A DNA stretch of 64,000 nt, taken from assembly GCF_003096635.1 (NCBI RefSeq), contig NZ_QEKV01000006.1, positions 1 through 64,000 of the forward strand, written 5' to 3'. Below, piece after piece: positions 1 through 7,920 of the stretch. The stretch is from Ezakiella coagulans. Its GTDB lineage: Bacteria > Bacillota > Clostridia > Tissierellales > Peptoniphilaceae. The notes under the pieces are model-generated. The model did not search any database, had not been told where the DNA came from, and saw nothing but the letters and a program-made list of their open reading frames with translations. A program made the translations under genes and the position numbers. How positions within the stretch are numbered: the first letter of the stretch is position 1; the number at the start of each line of letters is the position of its first letter.

Positions 1-32
1 TATGCACCTCCTTACTTGTGGTTTCTATTTTT
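1..32 (-). promoter_or_regulatory. Ribosome binding site and leader of a leftward gene starting beyond the left edge
   Basis: Read on the minus strand, positions 5-14 give TAAGGAGGTG, a near-perfect Shine-Dalgarno. The start codon must fall at or just outside base 1. Together with the minus-strand promoter at 33-61 this shows that a leftward gene begins at the window edge. Its product cannot be seen. Confidence 0.6.
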
Positions 33-61
33 AGTATAGGATGTTTTGCGTATAAGTGCAA
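33..61 (-). promoter_or_regulatory. Minus-strand promoter for the off-window gene
   Basis: On the minus strand a -35 box TTGCAC (56-61) and a -10 box TATACT (33-38) are separated by 17 bases. Transcription would start near base 26 and leave a short leader containing the ribosome site at 5-14. Confidence 0.6.
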
Positions 62-76
62 TTTTTTTACATAAAA

Positions 77-110
77 ATATCTATGGAGGGTTTTACTCCC
101 CCATAGATAT
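77..110 (-). terminator. Terminator after the MltG-like-domain gene
   Basis: ATATCTATGG (77-86) pairs with CCATAGATAT (101-110), with further G-C pairing inside and a TTTTA loop. On the minus strand the hairpin is followed by a short T run, so it fits an intrinsic terminator for the leftward gene at 123-773. Confidence 0.65.
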
Positions 111-122
111 TATAGAGCCTAT

Positions 123-773
123 TTATTGTTTTGCGATTGCTTTTACTACTGCGTCGAGGCTCATGCCTTTTGTCAGTTTAAATTCGCCGCTCTTTAGTTT
201 TCTGTCAAGTCCGAGTTCAACAGCTTTTTTTACAAATGCTTCACTTGATTCAACGATACCGTTATCTGCAAGGATTTGTCCGGTTGCTCCCGGAAGTGTG
301 CCTGCCGGAATATTTACAGTAACTTCACCGCCTGCATTTTCAGCAGGTTTTGTTTCGATTTGTTTGGTTTCATCCGGTTTATTTGTATCGGTTTCATTAT
401 TTGTATCTGATGTATTGTTTTCATCAGTTGTATTTGTATCAGCGTTTGTATCAGAATTTGTGTCGTTGTTTTCATCTGATGTTGAAACATCTGTTTCATT
501 CGGATTTGAATCCGTATTTTCATTATTTTCTGATTGTTTTTTATCTATTTTATCGACTTCCGAGATATCTTTTTTACCGGTATCACTTTTAGTCGGTTTA
601 ACATCTTCCTCAGTATTATTTTCGACAACTGTTGTGTCGTCTGTAGTGCTCTTGTTGAAGAGCATTTCAAATTTCCAACCTAATATTATTACTACGCCGA
701 TTATAATGACAAGCATTACAAGATAATCAATGGCATTGTAAAACAGGTCTTTAGTTTTGTCTTTTCTAGTCAT
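123..773 (-). CDS. Membrane-anchored protein with a C-terminal MltG/YceG LysM-like domain
   Basis: The protein has 216 residues. A short basic N-terminus and one transmembrane segment (about residues 15-33) are followed by a long low-complexity linker rich in Asp, Asn, Thr and Glu (about 45-145). The compact C-terminal domain (about 148-216) contains VTVNIPAGTLPGATGQIL, LKSGEFKLTKGMSLDAVV. This resembles the LysM-like module at the N-terminus of the endolytic transglycosylase MltG (ipeG...LkaG.Y.l..gmsl..iv), but the catalytic YceG domain is absent. The start is supported by TGAGGTG just upstream. It stands alone, divergent from rluA. Role inferred: a cell-envelope protein, perhaps binding glycan or a partner. 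No enzymatic function can be assigned. Confidence 0.7.
   Translation of the reverse strand: MTRKDKTKDLFYNAIDYLVMLVIIIGVVIILGWKFEMLFNKSTTDDTTVVENNTEEDVKPTKSDTGKKDISEVDKIDKKQSENNENTDSNPNETDVSTSDENNDTNSDTNADTNTTDENNTSDTNNETDTNKPDETKQIETKPAENAGGEVTVNIPAGTLPGATGQILADNGIVESSEAFVKKAVELGLDRKLKSGEFKLTKGMSLDAVVKAIAKQ
370..500 (-). repeat. Degenerate coding repeat for the Asp-Thr-Asn linker
   Basis: Units reading tgtatc or tgtatca recur at irregular short intervals and encode DTN/DTNxE-like repeats in the linker of the 123-773 protein. The repeats are imperfect and in frame, as in a cell-wall-spanning spacer. Such tracts can change length by replication slippage. Confidence 0.45.
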
Positions 774-785
774 TTCTTCACCTCA

Positions 786-814
786 TTGATTAAATTCCAT
801 AAATCTAATATAAT
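786..814 (+). promoter_or_regulatory. Promoter for the rluA-nagZ pair
   Basis: TTGATT (786-791) and TATAAT (809-814) are 17 bases apart, placing a start near 821, about 33 bases before the ATG at 854. Confidence 0.6.
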
Positions 815-817
815 ATT

Positions 818-846
818 ATTATAACACGAATCACTAAAGAATGGAA
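818..846 (-). promoter_or_regulatory. Possible minus-strand promoter for the MltG-like-domain gene
   Basis: On the minus strand TATAAT lies at 818-823, with TTCCAT 17 bases upstream (841-846). The -35 match is weak. It would overlap the divergent rluA promoter region. Confidence 0.35.
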
Positions 847-853
847 GAGATAT

Positions 854-1813
854 ATGATAAATATTAAAATAAAAGTAAATGACGCTAATCAAAGAGTGGA
901 CAGATTTTTGCAAAAGCTTATGCCAAATGCGGGCAAAAATTTTCTTATGCGAATGCTCAGAGAGAAAAAGATAAAAGTTAATAAAAAGAAATGCGAGCCT
1001 TCATATCTTCTTTTAGAGGGTGATGATGTTACAATTTATTTCAGCGATGAAACTTTCGAAAAGTTTTCGAAGGGAAGACGTGAGGTATTTAATAAAACAA
1101 AGATCGAGATAGTTTATGAAGATGAAAATGTCATTATAGTAGATAAACCGGCGGGTCTTCTTTGCCATGTTTCAAACAATTTGAAAGAACCGAATGTAGT
1201 TGACGGTGTTATAAATTATCTTCGTGAAAAGGGCGAGTATAATCCACGCGATGAGCATTCTTTTGTTCCGGCCATTTCAAACAGACTGGATAGAAACACT
1301 GCGGGACTTGTGATTGCCGCAAAAAATGCAAACACATTGAGAACGATGAATGAACTTATAAAAAATCGTGAAATACAAAAACTTTATCATGCTATTGTGC
1401 GTGGGAAAATGGATTTTAACGGAATCTTGAAGAATTCATTCGAAAAAAATGAAAAGAAGAATATGGTTAAGGTCACAAAAGATGGTGAAAAGAGTATGGA
1501 GTCGGTCATCACGACTATAAAGAGTGCGAGCGATTTTTCACTTGTTAAAATCGAACTTATAACCGGCCGCACCCACCAAATAAGATTGCAGCTGAAGCTT
1601 TTGAAACATCCGATTATTGGTGACAACAAGTATGGAGACATTGGATTTAACAATTCATTAAACATAAAGGACAAGAATCATCAAAGACTCGTTGCGGGCG
1701 AGCTTGTGTTTCCAAAACTTGAGGGCGATTTAGAGTCGCTTTCCGATAAGAGTTTCAAGTCTAAGTATTTAGAAGAGCTAATCGATGATTATAGGAGTTT
1801 AACGGATGAATAA
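854..1813 (+). CDS. RluA-family 23S rRNA pseudouridine synthase
   Basis: A 319-residue RNA-modifying enzyme that isomerises uridine to pseudouridine in large-subunit rRNA or tRNA. An N-terminal S4 RNA-binding domain (about 1-65, including a lysine-rich KKIKVNKKKCEPS stretch) precedes the catalytic domain. The motif NRLDRNTAGLV carries the catalytic aspartate, with Asn where His is usual (HRLDxxTSG). TGRTHQIRLQL and HPIIGDNKYG are the later family motifs. The length and two-domain form fit the RluC/RluD group, but the exact target site cannot be read from sequence. The gene overlaps the next by 8 bases, so the two are probably translationally coupled. Confidence 0.9.
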   Translation: MINIKIKVNDANQRVDRFLQKLMPNAGKNFLMRMLREKKIKVNKKKCEPSYLLLEGDDVTIYFSDETFEKFSKGRREVFNKTKIEIVYEDENVIIVDKPAGLLCHVSNNLKEPNVVDGVINYLREKGEYNPRDEHSFVPAISNRLDRNTAGLVIAAKNANTLRTMNELIKNREIQKLYHAIVRGKMDFNGILKNSFEKNEKKNMVKVTKDGEKSMESVITTIKSASDFSLVKIELITGRTHQIRLQLKLLKHPIIGDNKYGDIGFNNSLNIKDKNHQRLVAGELVFPKLEGDLESLSDKSFKSKYLEELIDDYRSLTDE

Positions 1814-3005
1814 AATTTATAAATTGTTTGTTTTGAATATGGTTATAATGTTTGCATTCGGTTGCAAGAAGAATAGCGGTACCGAAGTTAAAAAAATTGT
1901 GCTTGACTCCGGAAGAAAAGTAAGCACAAAGAATTCCGACTCTAATAAATCGGACTCTACAAAAAAAGAGGAAACAAAAACAAAGGAAATGGAAAAAACT
2001 TTGAACGAAAAACTTGATAGATATATAAAAACTGTGGACAAGAAGTCCAAAGTCGAAGAGATGATTTGCTCCGGAATTTATGGAACAAAGTACGACAAAA
2101 AAATGGAGGATTTCTTAAAGGCGACAAAGCCGGGGTCAATAATTCTTTTTAAAAGAAATATTTCATCTGACAAGCAACTAAAAGCACTCGTGCTTGACAT
2201 AAGAGCACTTTATAAAAATATGAATGTACATGAGCCGTTTATATTTGTCGACGAAGAGGGCGGAAGGGTTGATCGTTTGAAGTCGGTTTACGGCAAAACA
2301 AATTCACCAAGCTGGTATTTTAAAAACAAACCGGCGACAGATTACGGAAAGAGAATAACAGATGCTTTAAAACATTTTGATTTTAACGGAGGCTTTTCAC
2401 CGGTGCTTGACACTCAAAAACCGGGAAACGGCATTATCGGCGACAGGGCGTTTTCGGATAACTATGAGTCGGTTGCAAAATACGCGAGAGATGTGATTGA
2501 TTATATGAACAAAAATAATATCGTGAGTGTGGGGAAACATTTTCCGGGGCACGGTGCAACTTATGTTGATTCACACAAGGCACTTCCGATTATAAATAAA
2601 TCATACGATGAACTTTTAAATACAGATTTAATTCCGTTTAAAAAGAATTTCGACATTCTTCGTGGGGTTATGGTTGCACATATTTTGGTGCCTAAGGTGG
2701 ACAATTTGCCTGCAAGTCTTTCAAAGGTATGGATGGGGAAAATTCGAGATGAATATAAATTTGACGGCATTGTTTTTTCAGATGACCTTACGATGGGCGC
2801 ACTTGATTCATACGGTGACTTGAAGACAAGGGCAAGAAAATTTGTTGAAGCAGGCGGGGATATTCCACTCGTTTGCCACAAAAATGAAGAGATGGCGGGA
2901 GTTATATCTGAACTATTGAAGGTTGATGACAGTCGGATAGATGACTCATATAAAAGAATTATAAAACTAAAGCTTGAGATAGGTCTTATTTCAGAGATTA
3001 AATAA
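1806..3005 (+). CDS. nagZ: Lipoprotein beta-N-acetylhexosaminidase (GH3, NagZ-like)
   Basis: A 399-residue glycoside hydrolase family 3 enzyme expected to remove N-acetylglucosamine from peptidoglycan fragments outside the cell. The N-terminus is a lipoprotein signal ending in the lipobox FAFGC, followed by a Lys/Thr/Ser-rich spacer to about residue 65. Catalytic features: VGKHFPGHG, the loop DSHKALP (Asp-x-His of the NagZ general acid-base dyad) and GIVFSDDLTMGAL, whose aspartate is the nucleophile. Surface-anchored NagZ is known from B. subtilis, so the arrangement is normal for a Gram-positive. The start ATG lies inside the end of the pseudouridine synthase gene. Confidence 0.9.
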   Translation: MNKIYKLFVLNMVIMFAFGCKKNSGTEVKKIVLDSGRKVSTKNSDSNKSDSTKKEETKTKEMEKTLNEKLDRYIKTVDKKSKVEEMICSGIYGTKYDKKMEDFLKATKPGSIILFKRNISSDKQLKALVLDIRALYKNMNVHEPFIFVDEEGGRVDRLKSVYGKTNSPSWYFKNKPATDYGKRITDALKHFDFNGGFSPVLDTQKPGNGIIGDRAFSDNYESVAKYARDVIDYMNKNNIVSVGKHFPGHGATYVDSHKALPIINKSYDELLNTDLIPFKKNFDILRGVMVAHILVPKVDNLPASLSKVWMGKIRDEYKFDGIVFSDDLTMGALDSYGDLKTRARKFVEAGGDIPLVCHKNEEMAGVISELLKVDDSRIDDSYKRIIKLKLEIGLISEIK

Positions 3006-3036
3006 TTTATATTGTGACTAAATTTAATGACTAAAA

Positions 3037-3066
3037 TTGATTTTTATCCAAGTTTTGGGGTATACT
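3037..3066 (+). promoter_or_regulatory. Promoter for the two-component operon
   Basis: TTGATT (3037-3042) and TATACT (3061-3066) have an 18-base spacer. The expected start is near 3073, about 24 bases before the response-regulator ATG. Confidence 0.6.
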
Positions 3067-3096
3067 AGTATTAAGAAAGATTTTTGAGGTGTAATT

Positions 3097-3771
3097 ATGT
3101 TAAAAATTTTAGTGGTAGAAGACGAAACAGCGATTAGAAGATTTATAAAAATAAATCTTGAAAGACAAGGTTTTGATGTTGTTGACGTGGAAAGTGGAGA
3201 AGAGGGGCTCGATGCATTTCTTGATTTTCATCCTGACATTGCACTTCTTGATGTTATGCTTCCGGGAATTTCAGGTCTCGATGTGGCAAAAAGAATTAGA
3301 GAACTTGACAATAATGTCGGCATCATAATGCTCACAGCAAAGAGTCAAGATGTGGACAAGATTTTGGGTCTCGAAAGCGGTGCAGATGATTATATGACAA
3401 AGCCGTTCAATCCGACCGAACTCATTTTAAGAATAAAGAGTCTTGCAAGAAGGGTAGAAACAAAGGATGTCCCTGATACATTGGAAGACGATGTATTTAA
3501 GCTCGATCAAAACACCAGACAATTCTTCAAGAATGGAGTTTATGTTGAACTTACCCCGACTGAATTTGCGATTATGGATCTCTTTATGAGAAATCCGCAC
3601 AAAGCTTTTTCAAGAGATGAACTACTTGATTTGATTTGGGGCCGAGATTTTGTCGGCGACTCAAAGATTATTGACGTAAATATAAGACGTATTCGTTCGA
3701 AAATCGAGGACGATGCTTCTGAGCCGGAATATATAAATACTGTATGGGGGCTAGGCTACAGATACAGATAG
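3097..3771 (+). CDS. OmpR/PhoB-family response regulator
   Basis: A 224-residue DNA-binding regulator. The receiver domain (about 1-115) has the acidic pair E8/D9, the phospho-acceptor D52 in LLDVMLPG, the conserved Thr of MLTA and Lys of TKPF. The C-terminal winged-helix domain (about 130-224) has the family hallmarks LTPTEFAIMDLFMRNP and VNIRRIRSKIE...VWGLGYRYR. A TGAGGTG ribosome site precedes the ATG. It is followed after 15 bases by its likely partner kinase and then by a lipoprotein, so the three form one transcription unit. The signal sensed and the regulon are unknown. Confidence 0.93.
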   Translation: MLKILVVEDETAIRRFIKINLERQGFDVVDVESGEEGLDAFLDFHPDIALLDVMLPGISGLDVAKRIRELDNNVGIIMLTAKSQDVDKILGLESGADDYMTKPFNPTELILRIKSLARRVETKDVPDTLEDDVFKLDQNTRQFFKNGVYVELTPTEFAIMDLFMRNPHKAFSRDELLDLIWGRDFVGDSKIIDVNIRRIRSKIEDDASEPEYINTVWGLGYRYR

Positions 3772-3786
3772 TTACAGGTATAAGCA

Positions 3787-5202
3787 ATGAAGAAAAGCTT
3801 TAGATTTTATCTTATTTTAAATTTAACTATAATTATAATTTTTGCAATTTTTATTTTAGAGATTGCTGTTATTTTTAGTGTAAAAAATTATTTTTACAAG
3901 GATGCAACTTCAAAATTAAAATCTCAAGCTGAACTGAATTTGGGCTATTTATACAGATATATCGACTTTTCAAAAGGCATTAAGAATGTTGTTTTAGACG
4001 ATGCCTTTACATTTTTTCAATATAATACAGGCCATTTGGAGCTGATGGATGAAGAAGCAAATCTTCTTTTAAGCACAATTGGCCTTACGCATACTTACTT
4101 AAATAAAACGGAAATTTTAACCGGGATAAAAGAAAGCGGTTATTACACGTCTATTGATAAATTTTCATTTAGTGATTCAAAAATCGTTAGCGTGGCTCTC
4201 CCCATAACTTATCAGAACAGAATGATTGGCATAAGTGTGTTTCAATCAAGTCTGAAAGAGGCGGACGAGTCTATTTTTAATGTTTTGAAACTTGTTATCA
4301 CAATAGGAGTTGTAGTCGCTATTATTGCTATAATTATGGCTGTTATAGCAAGTGATATGATTGTTAAGCCGATTTATAGGCTCAAAAAATACTCTGACGA
4401 GCTTGCAAAGGGCAATTATAACTACAAATACAATCCGCAAGGACCGCTTGAAACTGTTAAACTCGGTGAAAGTATGAACTATATGAGGGATGAAGTTTTG
4501 AAGCGTGATGCGGTTAAAAATGAATTTATCGCAAACGTTAGCCACGAGTTAAAGACGCCATTGACATCTATAAAGGGATGGGCTTACACTTTAAAAGAAG
4601 ATTCTTCAGATGAGGAACTATTAAAAGACGGCCTTAACATAATCGAGCAGGAAAGTGATAGACTTGCTCAAATGGTAAATGATCTTTTGGACTTCAGTAG
4701 ACTTTTAAATAAAAAAGTTAAACTCGAAAAGAAAACTATTGATATGGTTCAGTTTTTGCAAGCACTTGAAATGCAATTTAAGCCACGTGCAATAGCTGAA
4801 AATAAAAACTTCTATATAAAATCAAATGTAAAGAGTTTAAAATATTTAAACGATCCGGACAAGCTTAGACAAGTGTTTATAAATCTTTTAGACAATGCAT
4901 TTAAATTCACATCCGAAGATGGTACGATAAAGATTGATTTAAAGGATATGGGTGAAAATTTTGTTGTTTCAGTAATTGATGACGGTGACGGAATTCCTGA
5001 AAAAGACAGAGAGCATGTTTTTGAAAAGTTTTATAGGGGAGACACCAAGAAAAGTCACACTGGAATCGGGCTTTCGATTGTACATCAAATTGTCAAACTT
5101 TCAGGCGGCGACATCAAGCTCGTGAGTGAAGTTGGAAAGGGCACAAGTTTTATAATCACTCTTCCGAAAGTTTTTGATGAGGAGAAATGTGATGAAGAAT
5201 AA
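3787..5202 (+). CDS. Membrane sensor histidine kinase
   Basis: A 471-residue kinase that should phosphorylate the response regulator just upstream. Two membrane helices (about residues 8-32 and 165-188) flank an extracytoplasmic sensor of about 130 residues. A HAMP linker follows, then the H-box FIANVSHELKTPLTSIKG, the N-box NLLDNAFKFT and G-boxes DDGDGIPEKDREHVFEKFYRG and TGIGLSIVHQIV. All catalytic motifs are intact. The sensor resembles a single PAS-like fold in length, but I cannot assign a ligand. Its 3' end overlaps the lipoprotein gene by 11 bases. Confidence 0.93.
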   Translation: MKKSFRFYLILNLTIIIIFAIFILEIAVIFSVKNYFYKDATSKLKSQAELNLGYLYRYIDFSKGIKNVVLDDAFTFFQYNTGHLELMDEEANLLLSTIGLTHTYLNKTEILTGIKESGYYTSIDKFSFSDSKIVSVALPITYQNRMIGISVFQSSLKEADESIFNVLKLVITIGVVVAIIAIIMAVIASDMIVKPIYRLKKYSDELAKGNYNYKYNPQGPLETVKLGESMNYMRDEVLKRDAVKNEFIANVSHELKTPLTSIKGWAYTLKEDSSDEELLKDGLNIIEQESDRLAQMVNDLLDFSRLLNKKVKLEKKTIDMVQFLQALEMQFKPRAIAENKNFYIKSNVKSLKYLNDPDKLRQVFINLLDNAFKFTSEDGTIKIDLKDMGENFVVSVIDDGDGIPEKDREHVFEKFYRGDTKKSHTGIGLSIVHQIVKLSGGDIKLVSEVGKGTSFIITLPKVFDEEKCDEE

Positions 5203-6619
5203 ATTTATATTTTTTATTATTCTCATCTCTATTTTCTCAATCGGTTGCAAAATAAAACAGAGTGGATCCAGTGATATAATAAATATAACTTACCCAATTA
5301 AAGGCAAATATACGGTTATAAATAAGTTCAATCAAAATGGAGAAAAAATAAGCTTTCAAAACAAGAATATGGTTTTCTATAAAGATCGTGCTTTTATTTG
5401 CGGAAAAGATTACAAGAGTGTTCGCTATATGACAAAAAAAGTGAGCATTAAGGATTATTTAGTTAACAATTACAATTTAAATAATTTACGTGATTACGAC
5501 AAAGCTGAGGATATTATCGTTTTAAGTGTATATTCCTCGGAAGATTATGTTTGCGATATTGCAGTTCTAGAAGATACAAAGATTCTCGTGAATGAGAACT
5601 ACAATCTTTATGAAGCACAATACGAAGGCAAAATAGATGAAAATGATTACAATTTTATTGTGAATAAACGTAAAATTGAAAGAAATGCAGAACCAAATGA
5701 AACTTTTAAACCGACGGCACTCTTTCTAGGACTGCGTGAAGATGACGGCGAAGACCCGGAATACAAGACATTATTTGTATACAGAGATACAGAAGGGCTT
5801 CAAGTTTATAAGACGAAGGGTATTTATCTTCCGAAAAATAATGGATATTTGAATATTGATGTTAGGACGGAGCCGATAGGTGGTATTCTTACAAATCCTA
5901 TAACGGCAACATTTAAAAAGCATTTTTATGAATTTGAGTCCAAGAACTTAAATATAAAACATAATGATAAAAGTAAGTTTTATGGCAAGAAAAAAATTAA
6001 AATAAATTATGTAAATCCGCAATTTTTGTCATATACATTCGAGACTTTAAACTATGGAAGGGAACTTTTTAAAAACAGTATTTCAATACTTCCTATCGAG
6101 TCATCGAATTTTAAAAGTCCGATAACACTTGACCAAGTTTATCAAAAGAATTCGCTTGAAGTTATAAAAGAGGATAGTAACAATGTACTCTACAACGAAC
6201 TTTATTTTGATAAAAGGAATATGGGTATCATCAGACGAAACGGATATTGGGTTTTGATTGTAAGGCTGTTTGATAAAAGCGATGGCAGAGTGAAAAATGT
6301 GGACATTTCAATTAGAGATGTGAACGCTAGAATACTGTTAAATGAAAATCAACAGTCTATTTCGATAAGAGATATCAATAAACTTTTTTCGAATGTTCGC
6401 GATTTCACCACAAGTTCAATAAGAAATCTTGCTATTGTAAGGACAACAAATTCGTTTAAAATTGTAAATTTCAAAAATGTTCAGCTTGATGTTTCGGAAG
6501 TTTTAAACATTGACACAGAAAATGCGGCGATGTTTATGAATATGTGGTCATATGGCTCAGAGGCGGAAACACATTTGTCAAACGTTAAAAAATCAAAGAT
6601 TTGGAAACGCTTTTACTAA
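5192..6619 (+). CDS. Large lipoprotein of unknown function linked to the two-component system
   Basis: About 475 residues. I place the start at the ATG at 5192, not at the earlier TTG/ATG at 5174/5177, because AGGAG at 5180-5184 is correctly spaced for it and the protein then begins with a clean lipoprotein signal (MKNKFIFFIILISIFSIGC). The mature protein is rich in Lys, Asn and Tyr, shows no transmembrane segment after the signal, and matches no family I recognise. The 11-base overlap with the kinase gene suggests coupled translation. It may modulate the sensor or be needed for the response the system controls. This is inference from position only. Confidence 0.7.
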   Translation: MKNKFIFFIILISIFSIGCKIKQSGSSDIINITYPIKGKYTVINKFNQNGEKISFQNKNMVFYKDRAFICGKDYKSVRYMTKKVSIKDYLVNNYNLNNLRDYDKAEDIIVLSVYSSEDYVCDIAVLEDTKILVNENYNLYEAQYEGKIDENDYNFIVNKRKIERNAEPNETFKPTALFLGLREDDGEDPEYKTLFVYRDTEGLQVYKTKGIYLPKNNGYLNIDVRTEPIGGILTNPITATFKKHFYEFESKNLNIKHNDKSKFYGKKKIKINYVNPQFLSYTFETLNYGRELFKNSISILPIESSNFKSPITLDQVYQKNSLEVIKEDSNNVLYNELYFDKRNMGIIRRNGYWVLIVRLFDKSDGRVKNVDISIRDVNARILLNENQQSISIRDINKLFSNVRDFTTSSIRNLAIVRTTNSFKIVNFKNVQLDVSEVLNIDTENAAMFMNMWSYGSEAETHLSNVKKSKIWKRFY

Positions 6620-6625
6620 GAAGTA

Positions 6626-6654
6626 TTGATTTTAACAACAATTTTATGTATAAT
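6626..6654 (+). promoter_or_regulatory. Promoter for the small membrane protein gene
   Basis: TTGATT (6626-6631) and TATAAT (6649-6654) with 17 bases between. A TG at 6647-6648 directly abuts the -10 box. A GGAG ribosome site follows before the ATG at 6674. Confidence 0.65.
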
Positions 6655-6673
6655 TAATTTGGAGTTGATTTAA

Positions 6674-7117
6674 ATGGAATTGATAGATAAGGTTCTTGAT
6701 GAATTGGGACCATATCTTAGACTTGAACAATATTCGTTGTTGTATTTTGTCTTAATCGCCATTGCGGTTATAATACTTCACGTGTTGTTCTCAAGATTAA
6801 GATTTGTAAAATATTTACCTGGAGTTGTATTAGTATTTTATGCACTCATAAGGTTATTTTTAAATAAAAACGGAGGCTTTTTAAAGAGTTCACCTGAGGA
6901 TTTGAGAGTCGTAGTTTTGACAGGGGCATGCGGGCTTGTTAGCATATTTTTCGCACGCATTCTTGCAATTATGTACAAAAATAAAGATCGAAGAAGGCGA
7001 CCTCTCACAGAAGAAGAAAAGCGTATAAGGATGGAAAAAAGAAAAAGAAGAGAAGCAAAGGTGAGGCGTGAAGCCCTAAAAAAAGAAATTTCCAACATGG
7101 AAACACCTGAAAATTAG
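6674..7117 (+). CDS. Small membrane protein with basic C-terminal tail
   Basis: A 147-residue protein of unknown function. Three hydrophobic segments can be seen, about residues 20-42, 46-63 and 76-99. They are followed by a strongly basic, Arg/Lys/Glu-rich cytoplasmic tail (RRRRPLTEEEKRIRMEKRKR and onwards). It has its own promoter and a terminator immediately downstream, so it is probably monocistronic. The basic tail could bind nucleic acid or lipid head groups. No family recognised. Confidence 0.7.
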   Translation: MELIDKVLDELGPYLRLEQYSLLYFVLIAIAVIILHVLFSRLRFVKYLPGVVLVFYALIRLFLNKNGGFLKSSPEDLRVVVLTGACGLVSIFFARILAIMYKNKDRRRRPLTEEEKRIRMEKRKRREAKVRREALKKEISNMETPEN

Positions 7118-7156
7118 AACTTGGCAGAATCTTTTTTGAAATTTTTTGATAGAGCT

Positions 7157-7182
7157 GAGCGATAGTTGTTATCGCTCTTTTT
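7157..7182 (+). terminator. Terminator of the small membrane protein gene
   Basis: GAGCGATA (7157-7164) and TATCGCTC (7170-7177) form an 8-base-pair stem with a 5-base loop, then five T residues. The 3' arm lies inside the last codons of the convergent GIY-YIG gene, so the element is shared coding and terminator sequence. Confidence 0.8.
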
Positions 7183-7456
7183 CAATATCAAAATCATTTA
7201 TAAGTTTCAACTTTTTTGCTTTTGTTAATTTTTTTATCGCAGCCTCGCGCTTCAAAGCTTCACTCATTGTATAGCCTGTTTCAAAATAAACTAGTTTGAC
7301 GGGCGTTCTTCCACGCGTATATTTGGCACCATTTTTCTCATTGTGGGTTTTGATACGTTTTTCTAAATCGTTTGTCATGCCGCAGTAGAGGGTGTCGTCG
7401 GCACATTTTAAAATATAGACTTTAAAATCTTTGGAATCGTTGTTATCTATTGTCAT
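7169..7456 (-). CDS. GIY-YIG domain protein (UPF0213/YhbQ-like)
   Basis: About 95 residues from the ATG at 7456. That start overlaps the recX stop by 14 bases. An in-frame extension to 7498 exists but would run further into recX and lacks the family N-terminus. The GIY-YIG core is visible as VYILKCADDTLYCGMTNDLEKRI, followed by GAKYTRGRTPVKLVYFE. The first Tyr-Ile-Leu and Tyr-Cys-Gly correspond to the two halves of the signature, with the catalytic Arg in the following helix. Members are small putative nucleases related to UvrC and to homing endonucleases. Cotranscription with recX suggests a DNA-repair role. Confidence 0.85.
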   Translation of the reverse strand: MTIDNNDSKDFKVYILKCADDTLYCGMTNDLEKRIKTHNEKNGAKYTRGRTPVKLVYFETGYTMSEALKREAAIKKLTKAKKLKLINDFDIEKER

Positions 7457-7895
7457 CGATATAGTCCTCAAGTGCATTTTTTGCACTACTATAATCATAA
7501 CCTCTTGAAATAAGATGGTTGATCACTTTTTGTTTGGTTTTAAAATCTTCGAGATTAAGGCCTTTGGCTTTCTTTTCGACTTGAGCGTAGAGATTTTTTT
7601 TTATGATTTCTTCATTGTCCATGAGTGCAAAATTTACAGCCTCGCCGGATATACCTTTTTCTTTAAGTTTAAAAATTATCTTTTGTGGACCCCACTTGTT
7701 TATAAGGAGATGGTCTGATACATATGCATTTATATAGTCTATATCATTGATATAGCCGACTTCTTTAGCATATTTTATAGCTTCATCTATTTCAGATTCG
7801 CTATAATCATTATCCTTTAAATATTTAATTGTTTCCGCCTCTGTTCTAGTGTTTTTAAGAAACATCAGGCAGCATTTGGTACATGTATATTTCAT
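7443..7895 (-). CDS. recX: Regulatory protein RecX
   Basis: A 150-residue RecA modulator built of helical triplet repeats. Recognisable blocks are RTEAETIKYLKDNDYSESEID, YINDIDYINAYV, KWGPQKIIFKLKEKGIS and a third repeat KQKVINHLISRGYDYSSAKNAL. RecX binds and restrains RecA filaments. Here recA itself lies about 40 kb away at 48314. The start codon is preceded by GAGGTG. A CxxC near the N-terminus (residues 5-9, CTKCC) is unusual and may not be functional. The gene is divergent from the FHA-RodA-PbpA operon with only 25 bases between start codons, so each promoter must lie in or near the other gene. Confidence 0.9.
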   Translation of the reverse strand: MKYTCTKCCLMFLKNTRTEAETIKYLKDNDYSESEIDEAIKYAKEVGYINDIDYINAYVSDHLLINKWGPQKIIFKLKEKGISGEAVNFALMDNEEIIKKNLYAQVEKKAKGLNLEDFKTKQKVINHLISRGYDYSSAKNALEDYIDDNR

Positions 7896-7920
7896 TTTAT
7901 CACCTCGTAAAGGAGTTTTT

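Noticed and set aside
370-500. Possible CRISPR-like or tandem DNA repeats
   Set aside because: The units are short, irregular and in frame inside a coding linker; there are no equal-length spacers.
46-726. A 226-residue open frame on the plus strand opposite the MltG-like gene
   Set aside because: It is the antisense of the low-complexity linker, has no ribosome site and encodes a Ser/Val/Phe-rich chain typical of shadow frames.
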